This document shows positions 1 to 8,145 of a DNA stretch of 21,060 nt, in pieces. The position numbers were made by a program, and so were the translations under genes. Position 1 is the stretch's first letter. Every line of letters starts with the position of its first letter. The stretch spans positions 1-21,060 of the forward strand of contig JBJXHG010000025.1 in assembly GCA_046160865.1 (NCBI GenBank), read 5' to 3'. The notes beneath the pieces are model-generated. The model searched no databases, had not been told where the DNA came from, and saw only the letters and a program-made list of their open reading frames with translations. This stretch comes from JBJXHG01 sp046160865 (GTDB lineage Bacteria; Planctomycetota; UBA1135; GCA-002686595).

Positions 1-56
1 CTCGCACAGCGAGCCAGCGGATGAGCAAGCGCGTCCCCACGCCCGTACCCATGCGC

Positions 57-362
57 GTAGCGTGAGGCGCGTCCTCGCGCCTCGCGCGGAGCGCTTCAAA
101 CGGCGGGGCCCCGTTGCAGCTGCCGTGCGCTCGACTGTGACGCGCAGCTTGCTTGCGCGTTCCAGGTGCGCGTTGCGCGGATGCGAGTTGCGACGTTGCG
201 GCAGCGCGTGGATGGCGTTCGTCGGTCTGTCGCATCCGCGGCGAGGCAATCGAGCAGCAACGGCAAGCTTCACGGCACAGCGAGCCTAAGCAGTCGCCAC
301 GGGGCCCCGCCGTTTAAAGCGCTTCGCGCGAGGACGCGCTCCGCGCAGACACGCGGTGCTAG
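57..362. repeat. Family C long imperfect palindrome
   Basis: This stretch holds no convincing gene; it is a long inverted repeat. The outer arms are about 69-115 and 299-337. Read as reverse complements, both contain GCGTCCTCGCGC, then an AGCGCTT(C/T)AAACGG core, then GGGGCCCCGT. The left arm carries a short extra insertion. The inner 180 bases also show weaker inverted similarity, for example an AGCTTGC block on each side. The left edge reads GTAG (57-60) and the right edge CTAG (359-362), like the edges of families A and B. Only one copy is in the window, so calling it a mobile repeat is inference. It ends at the stop codon of the neighbouring glycosyltransferase gene. Confidence 0.6.
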
Positions 363-393
363 TGCGCTTCGCGCGAGGACGCGCTCCGCGCAG
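319..393. repeat. Two perfect 30-bp direct repeats, 15-bp spacer
   Basis: Positions 319-348 and 364-393 are identical over 30 bases (starting GCGCTTCGCGCGAGGACGCG) and are separated by 15 bases that include CTAG. The first copy is part of the right arm of the family C palindrome. The second lies inside the 3' end of the minus-strand glycosyltransferase gene and encodes its last 11 residues. A tandem duplication of the element's edge or a second overlapping element end would explain it. Confidence 0.75.
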
Positions 394-1642
394 GCTTGGC
401 GCGTACGCTCGCTTGCGCGCTCGCCAGAGCTGAGCGCGTGAGCGAGCGATACGCGCCAAGCAGCTCCGGCACCTGGCTCTCCCACGTCAGGCCCGCGAGG
501 AAGCGCTCACGGTTGCGCGCGCCCATCGCCGCGCGGCGCGCCGGGTCGTCGAGCAGTGCGGCGATGCCGTCCGCGAGAGCGCGCGGCGAGGGATCCTCGA
601 TCCACACTCCGCCGTCGCCGGCGGTGCGCGCGCTCTCGCGGAGCGCGTAGCCGACGATCGGCTGCCCGAGCGCCATGTACTCGACGATCTTGTTCATCGA
701 CGACACGTCGTTGAACGCGTTCTTCGGATCCGGGCACACGCACACGTCGGCCGAGCCGAGCGCTTCGGAGATCTCGGCGAGATCAGTGATGCGGCCGGTG
801 AACTCGACGTGCCGCTCGAGGTCGAGCGTGCGCGCGAGCGCGCGCAGCGCCGGCAGCTCGTCGCCATTGCCGATCAAGACGAAGCCCACGTCACGGCGAC
901 CGCGCACGTGCACGAGCTCGTGCGCCGCGTGCAAGAGCCGGTCGACACCGTCTTGCGAGCCCATCACGCCGATGTAGCCGACGAGCTGACGGTGTCCGCC
1001 CTTCCAGCGCAGGCTCGGCGCGCCGCGCCGGAAGCGCTCGCGCGGCGGCGCGGAACGCACGACGAACACGCGCTCGGCCGGAACTCCGCCGCGCGTGCGT
1101 GCGACTTCGGCGTACGACTCGTTCGGCGACAGCACGGCGTCCGCGGCGCGGTAGCTCGCGCGCTCCATCCACGTCAGCACGCGCAGCATGCGCGCGCGCC
1201 CCGTTCCACCGGGGCGGCCTTCGTACTTCACGCGAAAGAGCTCCGGGCAGAGATCGTGCTGGTCGTACACGAAACGCACGCCGAAGGGACGCAGGAGCCG
1301 CGCGAGCACGAAGAACGTGTCGGGTGGATTGCACGCGTGCAGCACGGACAGCTCGCGGCGCGCGAGCAGCACCGCGCACCAGAACGCCGTGGCGATCAGG
1401 CACCAACCGAACTCGAGCGCGTACATCAACGGACCCGCCGCGTCCGGCGGCGCGGGGTAGCGGCAGACCTCGATGCCATCGAGGTGCTCGTGCAGCGGCT
1501 CGCCGGGGGCGCGGTGTGCGATCACGCTGACCTTCCAGCCCGCGTCGCGCAGCGCCTGCGCTTCGCACCACACGCGGCGGTCGAGCGGAACCGGCAGGTT
1601 CTCGACGACGATCGCGACCGAGGGCGGCTTGCGCTGCGACAT
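359..1642 (-). CDS. GT4 glycosyltransferase (WbuB-like)
   Basis: A cytoplasmic GT-B fold glycosyltransferase, predicted to move a sugar from a nucleotide-sugar to the growing lipid-linked repeat unit. Of 427 residues, the N-terminal half carries the acceptor-side motif VVENLPVPLDRRVW (12-25) and YDQHDLCPE (126-134). The C-terminal half has the donor-binding region VLIGNGDELP (255-264) and NDVSSMNKIVEYMALGQP (311-328), the form of the GT4 signature usual in WbuB-like proteins. The ATG at 1642 lies 10 bases after the stop of the sugar-transferase gene, so the two are probably cotranscribed and coupled. The last 11 residues are encoded by a 30-bp repeat and the tail from about 402 is low-complexity, so the original C-terminus may have been shorter. 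Donor and acceptor sugars cannot be told from sequence. Confidence 0.88.
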   Translation of the reverse strand: MSQRKPPSVAIVVENLPVPLDRRVWCEAQALRDAGWKVSVIAHRAPGEPLHEHLDGIEVCRYPAPPDAAGPLMYALEFGWCLIATAFWCAVLLARRELSVLHACNPPDTFFVLARLLRPFGVRFVYDQHDLCPELFRVKYEGRPGGTGRARMLRVLTWMERASYRAADAVLSPNESYAEVARTRGGVPAERVFVVRSAPPRERFRRGAPSLRWKGGHRQLVGYIGVMGSQDGVDRLLHAAHELVHVRGRRDVGFVLIGNGDELPALRALARTLDLERHVEFTGRITDLAEISEALGSADVCVCPDPKNAFNDVSSMNKIVEYMALGQPIVGYALRESARTAGDGGVWIEDPSPRALADGIAALLDDPARRAAMGARNRERFLAGLTWESQVPELLGAYRSLTRSALASAQASVRAKPARSASSREAH

Positions 1643-1652
1643 CGCGCCAGCT

Positions 1653-3104
1653 CTAGCGCGCCCCGCGCGCGGTCAAGACGGCCGGAATCGTGCGCACGAG
1701 GATCCACAGATCCGACGCGAGCGACCAATGGTCGATGTACTCGAGGTCGAGCTTCACCCAGCGCTCGAAGTCCTGGATGTCGCTGCGGCCGCGCACTTGC
1801 CAGAGCCCCGTGATGCCGGGCCGGACGGAGAGCCGCCGACGTTGGCTCGGTTGGTACAGGTCGACCTCGCTCGGCAGCGGGGGACGCGGTCCCACCAAGC
1901 TCATCTCGCCCTTGATGACGTTGAACAGTTGCGGGAGCTCGTCGATCGAGAGCCGGCGCAGCCAGCGCCCGAGTGGCGTGACGCGCGGATCGTTCGTGAG
2001 CTTGAACGCCGGACCGCGCATCTCGTTGTGCTCCGCGAGCGCGGCGCGCAGTCGTTCCGCGTTCGGAACCATGCTGCGGAACTTGTAGAGCACGAAGCGG
2101 CGTCCGTTGCGGCCGACGCGCTCCTGCCGGAAGAGCACCGGACCGTTGCGCTCGAGCAGCAAGGCGAGTGCGACGAGCGCGAGCAGCGGCGCCACGACGG
2201 CGAGCACGAGCACCGCGACGGCGAGGTCGATCGCGCGCTTCAGCGCGAGCGCGAGCTCGTCGGTCGGCGTACGCGTGGCCGAGAGCGTCGTCATGTGCCC
2301 CAACGAATCGACGCGCCAACGCTGACCGGGCGCGGTCGCGCGCGCGAGGATGTGACGCACGGTGATGCCGCGCGCCATCGTCTGCTCGGTGAGCTCGTGG
2401 ATCGGGCTCTCGGGGCCCGACCATCCGTCGATCCAGATCTCGTCGACGGGGCGTCGATCGAGCAGCGCCGCCGCCTGTTCGATCTCGACGCGTGGCACGT
2501 CGACCGAGACTCCCGCGCGGCGCAGCCCGCGCTCCGCGCTGCCCGACTCGAGCACCGCGGGCGGCAGCACGACGCCGACGACGCGGAAGCCCCACCAGGC
2601 CTCTTGCTTCACGCGCTCCGCGAGCTCTCCGACCTCGAGTCCGGTCGGCGACACGATCAGCAAGTTGCGCGTGTTGAAGCCGAGCCGCCGCGCTCCGCGG
2701 CTTCCTCTCCGGATGACGAAGTGGAGGATCAGCGTGGCCAGCGTGCTGAACGTGCTGAAGAAGCCGATCTGCAACCGGTTGCTCGCGTCCAGATCGAGGC
2801 CGAACGCGAGCGCGAGCAGGATCACGAACGTCAGCGCGTTGCAGGCGACGATGCGCGCTGCTTCGCCGCGGTAGCGCGACAACCGCTGCGACTGATAGAT
2901 CCCGGACAGCCGGTACGAGAGCCACAGCACGACGAACGCCGTCGAGCCGAGGACGAGGTGCGTCCATTCGTTGACGACGAAGGTGTGCCCTTCGACGTCG
3001 AGCGCGCGCCGTGTCTCGATGGACGCGACGTACGCGGCGAACGCGCACACGAGGTCCAGATACGACAGCGCGCGGCGGACGAAGATCCGGTGCTCGCGAA
3101 GCAT
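1653..3104 (-). CDS. Polyprenyl-phosphate sugar-1-phosphate transferase
   Basis: Initiating enzyme for exopolysaccharide repeat-unit synthesis: it transfers a sugar-1-phosphate from a nucleotide-sugar to undecaprenyl phosphate at the inner membrane (PHPT class, WcaJ/WbaP-like). The 483-residue protein has N-terminal hydrophobic segments at about 13-30, 48-66, 88-104 and 115-131, then a soluble Rossmann-like domain (about 145-255). The C-terminal catalytic domain follows a hydrophobic stretch at 290-317. Family signatures are visible: KFRSM (341-345), the catalytic Asp-Glu pair in DELPQ (388-392), LVGPRPPLPSE (403-413), and RPGITGLWQVRGR (428-440). ATG at 3104 is used although no strong Shine-Dalgarno precedes it. 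It sits between two GT4 genes on the same strand. Length and order are normal for the family; the sugar is not predictable. Confidence 0.93.
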   Translation of the reverse strand: MLREHRIFVRRALSYLDLVCAFAAYVASIETRRALDVEGHTFVVNEWTHLVLGSTAFVVLWLSYRLSGIYQSQRLSRYRGEAARIVACNALTFVILLALAFGLDLDASNRLQIGFFSTFSTLATLILHFVIRRGSRGARRLGFNTRNLLIVSPTGLEVGELAERVKQEAWWGFRVVGVVLPPAVLESGSAERGLRRAGVSVDVPRVEIEQAAALLDRRPVDEIWIDGWSGPESPIHELTEQTMARGITVRHILARATAPGQRWRVDSLGHMTTLSATRTPTDELALALKRAIDLAVAVLVLAVVAPLLALVALALLLERNGPVLFRQERVGRNGRRFVLYKFRSMVPNAERLRAALAEHNEMRGPAFKLTNDPRVTPLGRWLRRLSIDELPQLFNVIKGEMSLVGPRPPLPSEVDLYQPSQRRRLSVRPGITGLWQVRGRSDIQDFERWVKLDLEYIDHWSLASDLWILVRTIPAVLTARGAR

Positions 3105-3143
3105 GGGGGCGCAGGAACCGCTCCGCGCGTGGGAGTCGCACGG

Positions 3144-3172
3144 GGGAGGCTGCTCCCAAGCATAATGCGTGT
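3144..3172 (-). promoter_or_regulatory. Possible promoter/leader of sugar-transferase gene
   Basis: Between family A element A1 and the sugar-transferase start is an AT-richer patch. On the minus strand it reads CATTATGCT (near 3155-3166), a weak -10-like match, followed downstream by a small hairpin with GGGAG/CTCCC arms (3144-3148 and 3153-3157). No good -35 is seen. This would allow transcription independent of the upstream gene. The call rests on weak motifs only. Confidence 0.2.
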
Positions 3173-3203
3173 TCGAAGGAAAGGCTGTAGACGCGGCGAA
3201 GAA

Positions 3204-3384
3204 CTAGCCTGCATGTCTCGCCACGTCCGTCGCGAGAGCGCGACAGCTCGCTTCGGGCAAGGCGTTGCATCGGAATCGACCGGAGCCGACCTGATAGGTC
3301 GGCGAGGATCGATTCCGATCCAACAACGCGGGCGGAAGCGAGTTGACGCGAACGCAGCAGGACGTGGTGAGAAATGCGGGCTAG
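3204..3384. repeat. Family A palindromic element, copy A1
   Basis: A 181-bp imperfect inverted repeat that begins and ends with CTAG. The outer arms read CTAGCCTGCATGTCTCGCCA on the left and, as reverse complement, CTAGCCCGCATTTCTCACCA on the right; similarity continues inward at roughly 75 percent. The centre is a perfect hairpin, GCCGACCT (3285-3292), loop GAT, AGGTCGGC (3296-3303). Copy A2 at 12765-12945 has the same length in inverse orientation, and a 36-base stretch (3257-3292) is identical between them. The right-hand CTAG supplies the TAG stop codon of the minus-strand glycosyltransferase at 3381. No ORF is carried. It is a MITE-like or ERIC-like element, or a structured RNA; the family is not one I recognise. 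Confidence 0.85.
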
Positions 3385-4535
3385 CCTGCTGTTCGTCGCG
3401 GCCCCGTCAGCGACAGGAACAGCTCCGCGCGCGCGCTGACCATCTTTTCCAGCGGGAAGCGCTCGCTCACCCGTCTCCGACCCGCCTCGCCGAGCGCGCG
3501 CCTGCGCTCTGCGTCGCCCGCGAGCTCGATCAACCGGTCTGCGAGCCCGTGCGAATCGCCGCTCGCTACCAAGTAACCCGTAACGCCGTCGTCCACGAGC
3601 TCGCCCACGCTGCCGACCGCGGTCGCGACGACCGGCAAGCTCGCGGCCATCGCTTCGAGGAGGCAGTTCGGAAACGTCTCGACGCGATCGTGAGACGTGA
3701 GGACGGCGGCATCGGAGGCGGCGAGCAGGTCGGGCAGGTCGCTGCGCTGCCCGAGCAGCGCGAGCGCCGTTCCGAGACCGAGCGCGTCGCGGCGCGCTTC
3801 GATCGCCGCGCGCTCGGGGCCTTCGCCGACCAGCAGGAAGCGCACGTTCGGGACCGCCGCGCGCACGCGCGCGGCCGCGTCGAGCAGCACCCCGTGGCCC
3901 TTCTCCGGCCGCAGCACGGCGACGTGCACGATCGCGAAGTCGTGCTTGCTGAGGCCGAGTCGCGCGCGTGTCGCGCCGCGGTCGCCGCTCGCGAAGCGCG
4001 CGACGTCGACCCCGTTGTGGATGACGCACAGCTTCGCACGCGGCAGACCTTCCTCGCGGATCAGGTACTCGGCGGCACCTGCGGCGACGGCGACGTAACG
4101 ATCGGTGATCGGCGTGAGCCAGCGGTTCCAGCGCTCGATCGCCGGTCGTCCATCCGCGCTGCGCGTCTTGTGGATCGTCGAGACCGTGCGCGCTCCTGCG
4201 AGCCAACCGGCGAGCCGTCCCCAGAACATCTTGTCGCCCGAGCCGACGGTGCACACGAGGTCCGCGCGCTCGCGGCGTAGGATCGACAGCAAGCGCCAGA
4301 GGACACGCACGTCGTACCGGCCGCTCGACAAGCGCGTGTGCAACGCGATCCCGGCTTCCGTCACGCGCGGCGCGAGCTCACCGGGCTCCTTCAAGCACAC
4401 GACGACGGGCCGGATCCTCGTGCGATCGAGGCCGCGCACGATCTCGACGAGCGCGCGCTCCTGCCCACCGACACGCAGATCGGTGTTCACGAACACGACG
4501 GTGATGGGGAGGTCGTTGTCGGTGGCGGCGGACAA
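3381..4535 (-). CDS. GT4 glycosyltransferase
   Basis: A 384-residue GT-B glycosyltransferase with all usual GT4 landmarks: the N-terminal loop NTDLRVGGQERALVE (17-31), NGVDVARF (174-181) at the domain junction, LRPEKGHGVLLDA (208-220), LLVGEGPE (234-241), and the E-X7-E donor-binding pair Glu286/Glu294 in VETFPNCLLEAM. It should act on the cytoplasmic face of the inner membrane, adding one sugar to the polyprenyl-linked intermediate. The start is a TTG at 4535, chosen because a GGAG lies 8 bases upstream and the frame covers the complete N-terminal domain; an internal GTG a few codons later is possible. The TAG stop is part of element A1. The next gene downstream on the same strand is the sugar transferase, separated by A1. 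Sugar specificity is unknown. Confidence 0.9.
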   Translation of the reverse strand: MSAATDNDLPITVVFVNTDLRVGGQERALVEIVRGLDRTRIRPVVVCLKEPGELAPRVTEAGIALHTRLSSGRYDVRVLWRLLSILRRERADLVCTVGSGDKMFWGRLAGWLAGARTVSTIHKTRSADGRPAIERWNRWLTPITDRYVAVAAGAAEYLIREEGLPRAKLCVIHNGVDVARFASGDRGATRARLGLSKHDFAIVHVAVLRPEKGHGVLLDAAARVRAAVPNVRFLLVGEGPERAAIEARRDALGLGTALALLGQRSDLPDLLAASDAAVLTSHDRVETFPNCLLEAMAASLPVVATAVGSVGELVDDGVTGYLVASGDSHGLADRLIELAGDAERRRALGEAGRRRVSERFPLEKMVSARAELFLSLTGPRRTAG

Positions 4536-4655
4536 GCAGCGCGCTCCGATCGGGCGTCGATCGCGCGCGGGCAGCGGCTCCCGCGCCGTGGTCGACGAGC
4601 GACATGGAGCGCGAGGTCATGTTCGGCCACGCCTGCGACCGAGAACAAGCCTTTC
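4536..4655. promoter_or_regulatory. Divergent intergenic region between two GT4 genes
   Basis: 120 bases separate the minus-strand GT4 start (4535) from the plus-strand GT4 start (4656). Both transcripts must start here or be read through from outside. The only clear element is the minus-strand GGAG ribosome-binding site about 8 bases before the TTG. I see no convincing -35/-10 pair. Confidence 0.35.
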
Positions 4656-5810
4656 GTGCGCGTCCTGCAGCTCATCCCCTCGTTGGATCAAGGTGGCGCC
4701 GAGCTCTACGTCCAGCGGCTCGCGCGGGCGCTGCGCGAGCACGGCGTCGACGCGTCGGTCTGCGCGCTGCACCGCGGCGGCCCGGTCGAAGCACTCCTCG
4801 CCGCGGACGAGGTGCCGGTGCGCGTCCTCGGCATCGCGCGCGCGTCGATCGCGCGTCCGCTCCGTGCACTCGCCGATGCGCGCGCGCTGATTCGTGGCGC
4901 GACGGAGTTCGCGCGCGCACAGCGCGTCGAGCTCGTGCAGACGCACCTCGCCGACGCGGATTGGATCGGCCTGCGCGTAGCACGCGCGCTGCGCGTTCCG
5001 GCCGTGCTCACGTTCCACAATCCGACGCTCTTGCCGCAAGCGCGCCGTTCCCACGAGCTGCGTGCCAAGCTGCGGCGCGCGCTGCTCGGTCGCTCGTGCC
5101 AGCGCGCCGACGCGTTGATCGCGGTGGGCGAAGACGTGCGCACGGCGCTGAGCGCCTTGCCCGACGTCGACACGAACAAGATCCACGTCGTGCATTCCGG
5201 CATCGTCGCGCGTCCGCGCGTGTCGAGCTGCGAGCGCGCAGAGCTGCGCGCTCGTCACCGGCTCACCCGCGAGCACGGCCCCGTGATCGTGACGATCGGC
5301 CGGCTCGTGACGAGCAAGGGCCACGAGCGCGTGCTCGCGGCCTTCGCGCTCGTGCGTCGCACGCTGCACGGCGCGAGTCTGTGGATCGTCGGCGACGGGC
5401 CGGAACGCGAGCGCCTCGCCGTGGAGTCCGAGCGACTGGGTGTCGCCGATCACGTGCGATTCCTCGGCGCGCGCGACGACACGCACGAGCTGCTCGCGGC
5501 CGCGGACCTGTTCGTGACGGGGACGCACTACGAAGGGCTCGGTCTCGCTGCGGCCGAGGCGCTGCAGGCCGAGCTGCCGGTCGTCGCGTTTGCCGTCGCC
5601 GGAGTGCGCGACGTCGTGGGGGACGCGGGCCGCTTGATCGCGGACGACGATGTGCCCGCTTTCGCGCGCGCCGTCGTAGAGATCGCGAACGACGCGGCGC
5701 TTGCGCGCGCGATGTCGGAGCGCGGTCGTGCGCGCAGCGCGCGCTTCCTGATCGCACGGTCGGCCGAAGCGACGCTCGCGGTGTATCGCGCCGTGCTTCG
5801 GCGCGAGTGA
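4656..5810 (+). CDS. GT4 glycosyltransferase
   Basis: A 384-residue GT4 glycosyltransferase, distinct from the gene divergent to it. Landmarks from the GTG at 4656: VLQLIPSLDQGGAELYVQ (3-20, the glycine-rich acceptor-side loop), THLADADWIG (96-105), HVVHSGI (177-183), IGRLVTSKGHERVLAAF (214-230), WIVGDGPERERL (243-254), and the E-X7-E pair Glu293/Glu301 in YEGLGLAAAEAL. The start is GTG 4656 because homology begins at once after it; the frame stays open far upstream, but that part only mirrors the antisense gene. The ribosome-binding site is weak. It likely adds a sugar to the lipid-linked unit or its side chain. About 230 bases without a gene follow before the secreted Cys-rich gene. Confidence 0.9.
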   Translation: MRVLQLIPSLDQGGAELYVQRLARALREHGVDASVCALHRGGPVEALLAADEVPVRVLGIARASIARPLRALADARALIRGATEFARAQRVELVQTHLADADWIGLRVARALRVPAVLTFHNPTLLPQARRSHELRAKLRRALLGRSCQRADALIAVGEDVRTALSALPDVDTNKIHVVHSGIVARPRVSSCERAELRARHRLTREHGPVIVTIGRLVTSKGHERVLAAFALVRRTLHGASLWIVGDGPERERLAVESERLGVADHVRFLGARDDTHELLAAADLFVTGTHYEGLGLAAAEALQAELPVVAFAVAGVRDVVGDAGRLIADDDVPAFARAVVEIANDAALARAMSERGRARSARFLIARSAEATLAVYRAVLRRE

Positions 5811-6000
5811 GCCCTGCGATTCGGTGCGCGGAGTTGTCGAGCTCTCGGACTTGCGCAGCATTGTCTGCTCGTGCGTCGACTCGTGCGTCGATCGGCGGAG
5901 CGCTCGAGTCGGCAACACTCTCTTGCCGCGCTGCGCGAACGGAAGTATCGTCCGATCATTCGAACGGCTGTGCGCAAGCAGTCGCGCGGAACGAACTCGT

Positions 6001-6020
6001 TTGAGCACCACTGTGCTCAA
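6001..6020. promoter_or_regulatory. Perfect 8-bp inverted repeat upstream of Cys-rich gene
   Basis: TTGAGCAC (6001-6008), loop CACT, GTGCTCAA (6013-6020). It lies 22 bases before the ATG at 6042 and just before the AGGAGAG ribosome-binding site (about 6031-6037). It could be a dyad operator or a 5'-leader hairpin; nothing in the sequence decides. The rest of 5811-6041 holds only a 12-base tandem duplication (5868-5879 and 5880-5891). Confidence 0.45.
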
Positions 6021-6041
6021 CGTTACGCAGAGGAGAGTTGT

Positions 6042-6470
6042 ATGCTGCTACGCGGATTGGAGTCGAGCGCGGCAATTCTGCTGGTTGCGGCGTTGCTCGC
6101 ATTGCCCAATGGAATCGTCGGTGGAACGGGCGGCCCGGCACCGTCGCCTCCGAAGGTCAAGAGCAACAGTTGCGGCGCGATCGGTACGACGTCCACGGGA
6201 CACATCGCTTGCGGTTCAGCGAGCGATTGTGGAATGGTCTCGTGCGGCGTCGGAACTGAGGACGGCATGAGCGTGTGCCAGGGCAACGAGTACGAGTTCT
6301 GCGGCTGCGGAACGGTGTTCGGGCACGACGAGCCCTCGTGCTGCCATCTGGTCATTTGCCTCGACGCGAATTCGAATCCGACTTCGCAAGCGCCGCACGG
6401 TGGCTGTCCGTCTTGTCGGCTGGACGGCACGTGCACCGCTGGCGGCGGGCAAGCGGCCTGCACGCGCTAG
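6042..6470 (+). CDS. Secreted cysteine-rich protein, unknown function
   Basis: 142 residues that I do not recognise. The N-terminus is an uncleaved or cleavable signal segment (about residues 7-26, LESSAAILLVAALLALPNGI) followed by a Gly/Pro-rich stretch. The remaining ~100 residues contain 14 cysteines, including a Cys-Cys pair and CGCG-type spacing, with many Gly, Ser and Thr. An even number of cysteines in an exported protein suggests a small disulfide-stabilised extracellular domain. The ATG at 6042 has the best Shine-Dalgarno sequence in the window (AGGAGAG). The next gene starts 17 bases after the stop, so the two likely form an operon. Codon use looks less GC-biased than the glycosyltransferases. 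A role as a matrix or surface protein linked to the polysaccharide is only inference from position. Confidence 0.75.
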   Translation: MLLRGLESSAAILLVAALLALPNGIVGGTGGPAPSPPKVKSNSCGAIGTTSTGHIACGSASDCGMVSCGVGTEDGMSVCQGNEYEFCGCGTVFGHDEPSCCHLVICLDANSNPTSQAPHGGCPSCRLDGTCTAGGGQAACTR

Positions 6471-6487
6471 AGCGTGTCGAACGCATC

Positions 6488-8128
6488 ATGAGCACCAGGA
6501 ACGGGCTGGCGATCGCGTCAAGTGCGATCTTGCTCGCCGTCATTCTGGCCGTGTGGATACGTTCCGAGCAGCAACCGGGAACGAAAGTGTCCCCGAGCTC
6601 TGGAGCGCGCGAGTCCAACGCCCGGCTCCCAGAGTTGCGCGCACCCGACGAGTCCCCGGACCGTCGGTCGGCGATCCCGAACGTGTCCAACGAAGAGTGG
6701 CTCATCGTGACGCAGAACGTGTGGGGGCACCGCATGCCGGGCGTCGTGGCCGCGCGCATCGTTGACCACGATCGCGTCGAACTCGGCCTCACGGACGAGC
6801 GCGGCGAGCTGCGCGCACGCTTTCCATCCCGACCAACGCCGCTCGTCGAAGTGGAGGCCGCGGGCTATGCACGGACGTCCGTGCAGCTCGACGCCGCGGC
6901 GGCCGATCGGCGTGTCGTATTCGTGCTCCGCGGTGAGAGCAGTCTGCTCGGTGTGGTCTCGACGTCGTCAGGTCCACCGCCGCTCGACACGCGCGTGTAC
7001 TGCTGGCCAGCGGAGTCGCCTCCGAGCAGCGACGAGCTACTCGCCAATCGAGAGCGGCCCCTGCGGCTGTGGATCACCAACGTGGATCGATCGGGACGCT
7101 TCGAGGTCGCCGGATTGGATCCTCGCGTTCCGTACACCCTGGCAGGGGGCGCGACCGGCTGGACATCGAAAGAATGGATCTTGGCCGCAAGGCCGGGTGA
7201 TACGGAGCACCGGCTGGAACTGTGGCGGTTGCACGCATGCGAGGCCCGCTTCACTTCGACGAGCGGTGAAGCGTTGCGGACGCCGTGGCGGCTTGCACGC
7301 CAGCCTAGGCTTACGGGACTGCGCGACGGTGAGGAGACGCGCGTCGGCCCACGATCACTCGATCTGGCACTAAGCGGTGTCGCACCACTCACGTCCGAAC
7401 GCTCGGAAACGTTGCAAGTTGTCCTCGCGGTCAAGACATCACGAGAGTCGCCGCCTCCTGCTGTTCGTTTGATGCAACGCGTACCGGGATATGGAACCGG
7501 GCAGTGGGACTTCTCGCTACCGACGTTCCAGGGAATGCTCGAAGCAAAGTCGTTCGCGCTCGAGCCGACTGTTGCGTGCTGGGCGGACGTGACGCTTGAC
7601 CTGATTCGAGATGTCGGCCAGGAGACGCACAGTCGCGACGCGTGGATCTGGCTCGTGCTGTCCCCCGAGGGCGGTGGCGAGGAGATGCGCATTCCGATCT
7701 GGACGTTGCTCGACCATGAGCGCATCGAGAACGTTCCATGCGGGCTGTATCGCTGTGGTCTCGAGGTCGGGGAGCTGCATCGCGTACCGACGCACCAGGA
7801 GCTGGTCACGATCGCAGAAGGACCAGCGCCGGTGCACTTGGTCTTCGACCTTGCCGGCCTAGCCACGATCGAACTCGATCTCGAGACGCCGAATGGCGTC
7901 GACGCCGGGCCTATCACGGTCAACTTGCTCGATTCGAGCACGAGGCGGCAGCACTACTTTCACTTCACCGGTGCGCCGTATCGATTGCGCGGCATTCCGG
8001 AAGGCCGCTACGCGCTCAGGGTGCAAAGGCTCCCTCTGATTGCGTGGAAGGCCTGGACGACCCAGCCGTTCGACGTCGCGCCCGGCGAGCTCGTGCGTGT
8101 ACCGGTGATCGCCCCGCACGCGCCGTAG
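6488..8128 (+). CDS. Membrane-anchored regulatory-like (beta-sandwich) domain protein
   Basis: 546 residues from ATG 6488, without a confident family. An N-terminal hydrophobic segment (about 6-24, ending in a charged residue) would anchor it in the inner membrane with the bulk outside the cytoplasm. The body has repeated beta-rich units resembling carboxypeptidase-regulatory-like (Ig-like, transthyretin-like) domains: one around residues 80-145 (GVVAARIV...TDERGELRARFP...VEVEAAGYA) and another at about 155-240 (DRSGRFEVAGLDPRVPYTLAGG). A similar C-terminal unit ends with RLRGIPEGRYALRVQRLP. Such domains usually serve binding or scaffolding, not catalysis. It follows the Cys-rich gene by 17 bases and shares its less GC-biased composition by eye, so both may be accessory genes inserted into the polysaccharide locus. 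It converges on the flippase gene with 17 bases between stops. Confidence 0.7.
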   Translation: MSTRNGLAIASSAILLAVILAVWIRSEQQPGTKVSPSSGARESNARLPELRAPDESPDRRSAIPNVSNEEWLIVTQNVWGHRMPGVVAARIVDHDRVELGLTDERGELRARFPSRPTPLVEVEAAGYARTSVQLDAAAADRRVVFVLRGESSLLGVVSTSSGPPPLDTRVYCWPAESPPSSDELLANRERPLRLWITNVDRSGRFEVAGLDPRVPYTLAGGATGWTSKEWILAARPGDTEHRLELWRLHACEARFTSTSGEALRTPWRLARQPRLTGLRDGEETRVGPRSLDLALSGVAPLTSERSETLQVVLAVKTSRESPPPAVRLMQRVPGYGTGQWDFSLPTFQGMLEAKSFALEPTVACWADVTLDLIRDVGQETHSRDAWIWLVLSPEGGGEEMRIPIWTLLDHERIENVPCGLYRCGLEVGELHRVPTHQELVTIAEGPAPVHLVFDLAGLATIELDLETPNGVDAGPITVNLLDSSTRRQHYFHFTGAPYRLRGIPEGRYALRVQRLPLIAWKAWTTQPFDVAPGELVRVPVIAPHAP

Positions 8129-8145
8129 AGAACGCGCCGCGAGCG

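Noticed and set aside
319..393. CRISPR-like repeat pair
   Set aside because: Only two copies, a 15-base spacer, and one copy is a palindrome arm while the other is coding; no cas genes.
3204..3384. Rho-independent terminator at A1
   Set aside because: The hairpin is far longer than a terminator, imperfect, has no T-tract, and recurs elsewhere between divergent genes (A3), so termination alone does not explain it.
1473..4280. Very long open frames antisense to the minus-strand glycosyltransferase and sugar-transferase genes
   Set aside because: In high-GC DNA, antisense frames stay open by codon bias. The translations are Arg/Ala/His-rich without any recognisable domain, and they cross element A1 and several gene boundaries.
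4338..4655. Upstream extension of the plus-strand GT4 gene
   Set aside because: It overlaps the divergent GT4 gene on the other strand and adds no family homology; GT4 similarity begins at GTG 4656.
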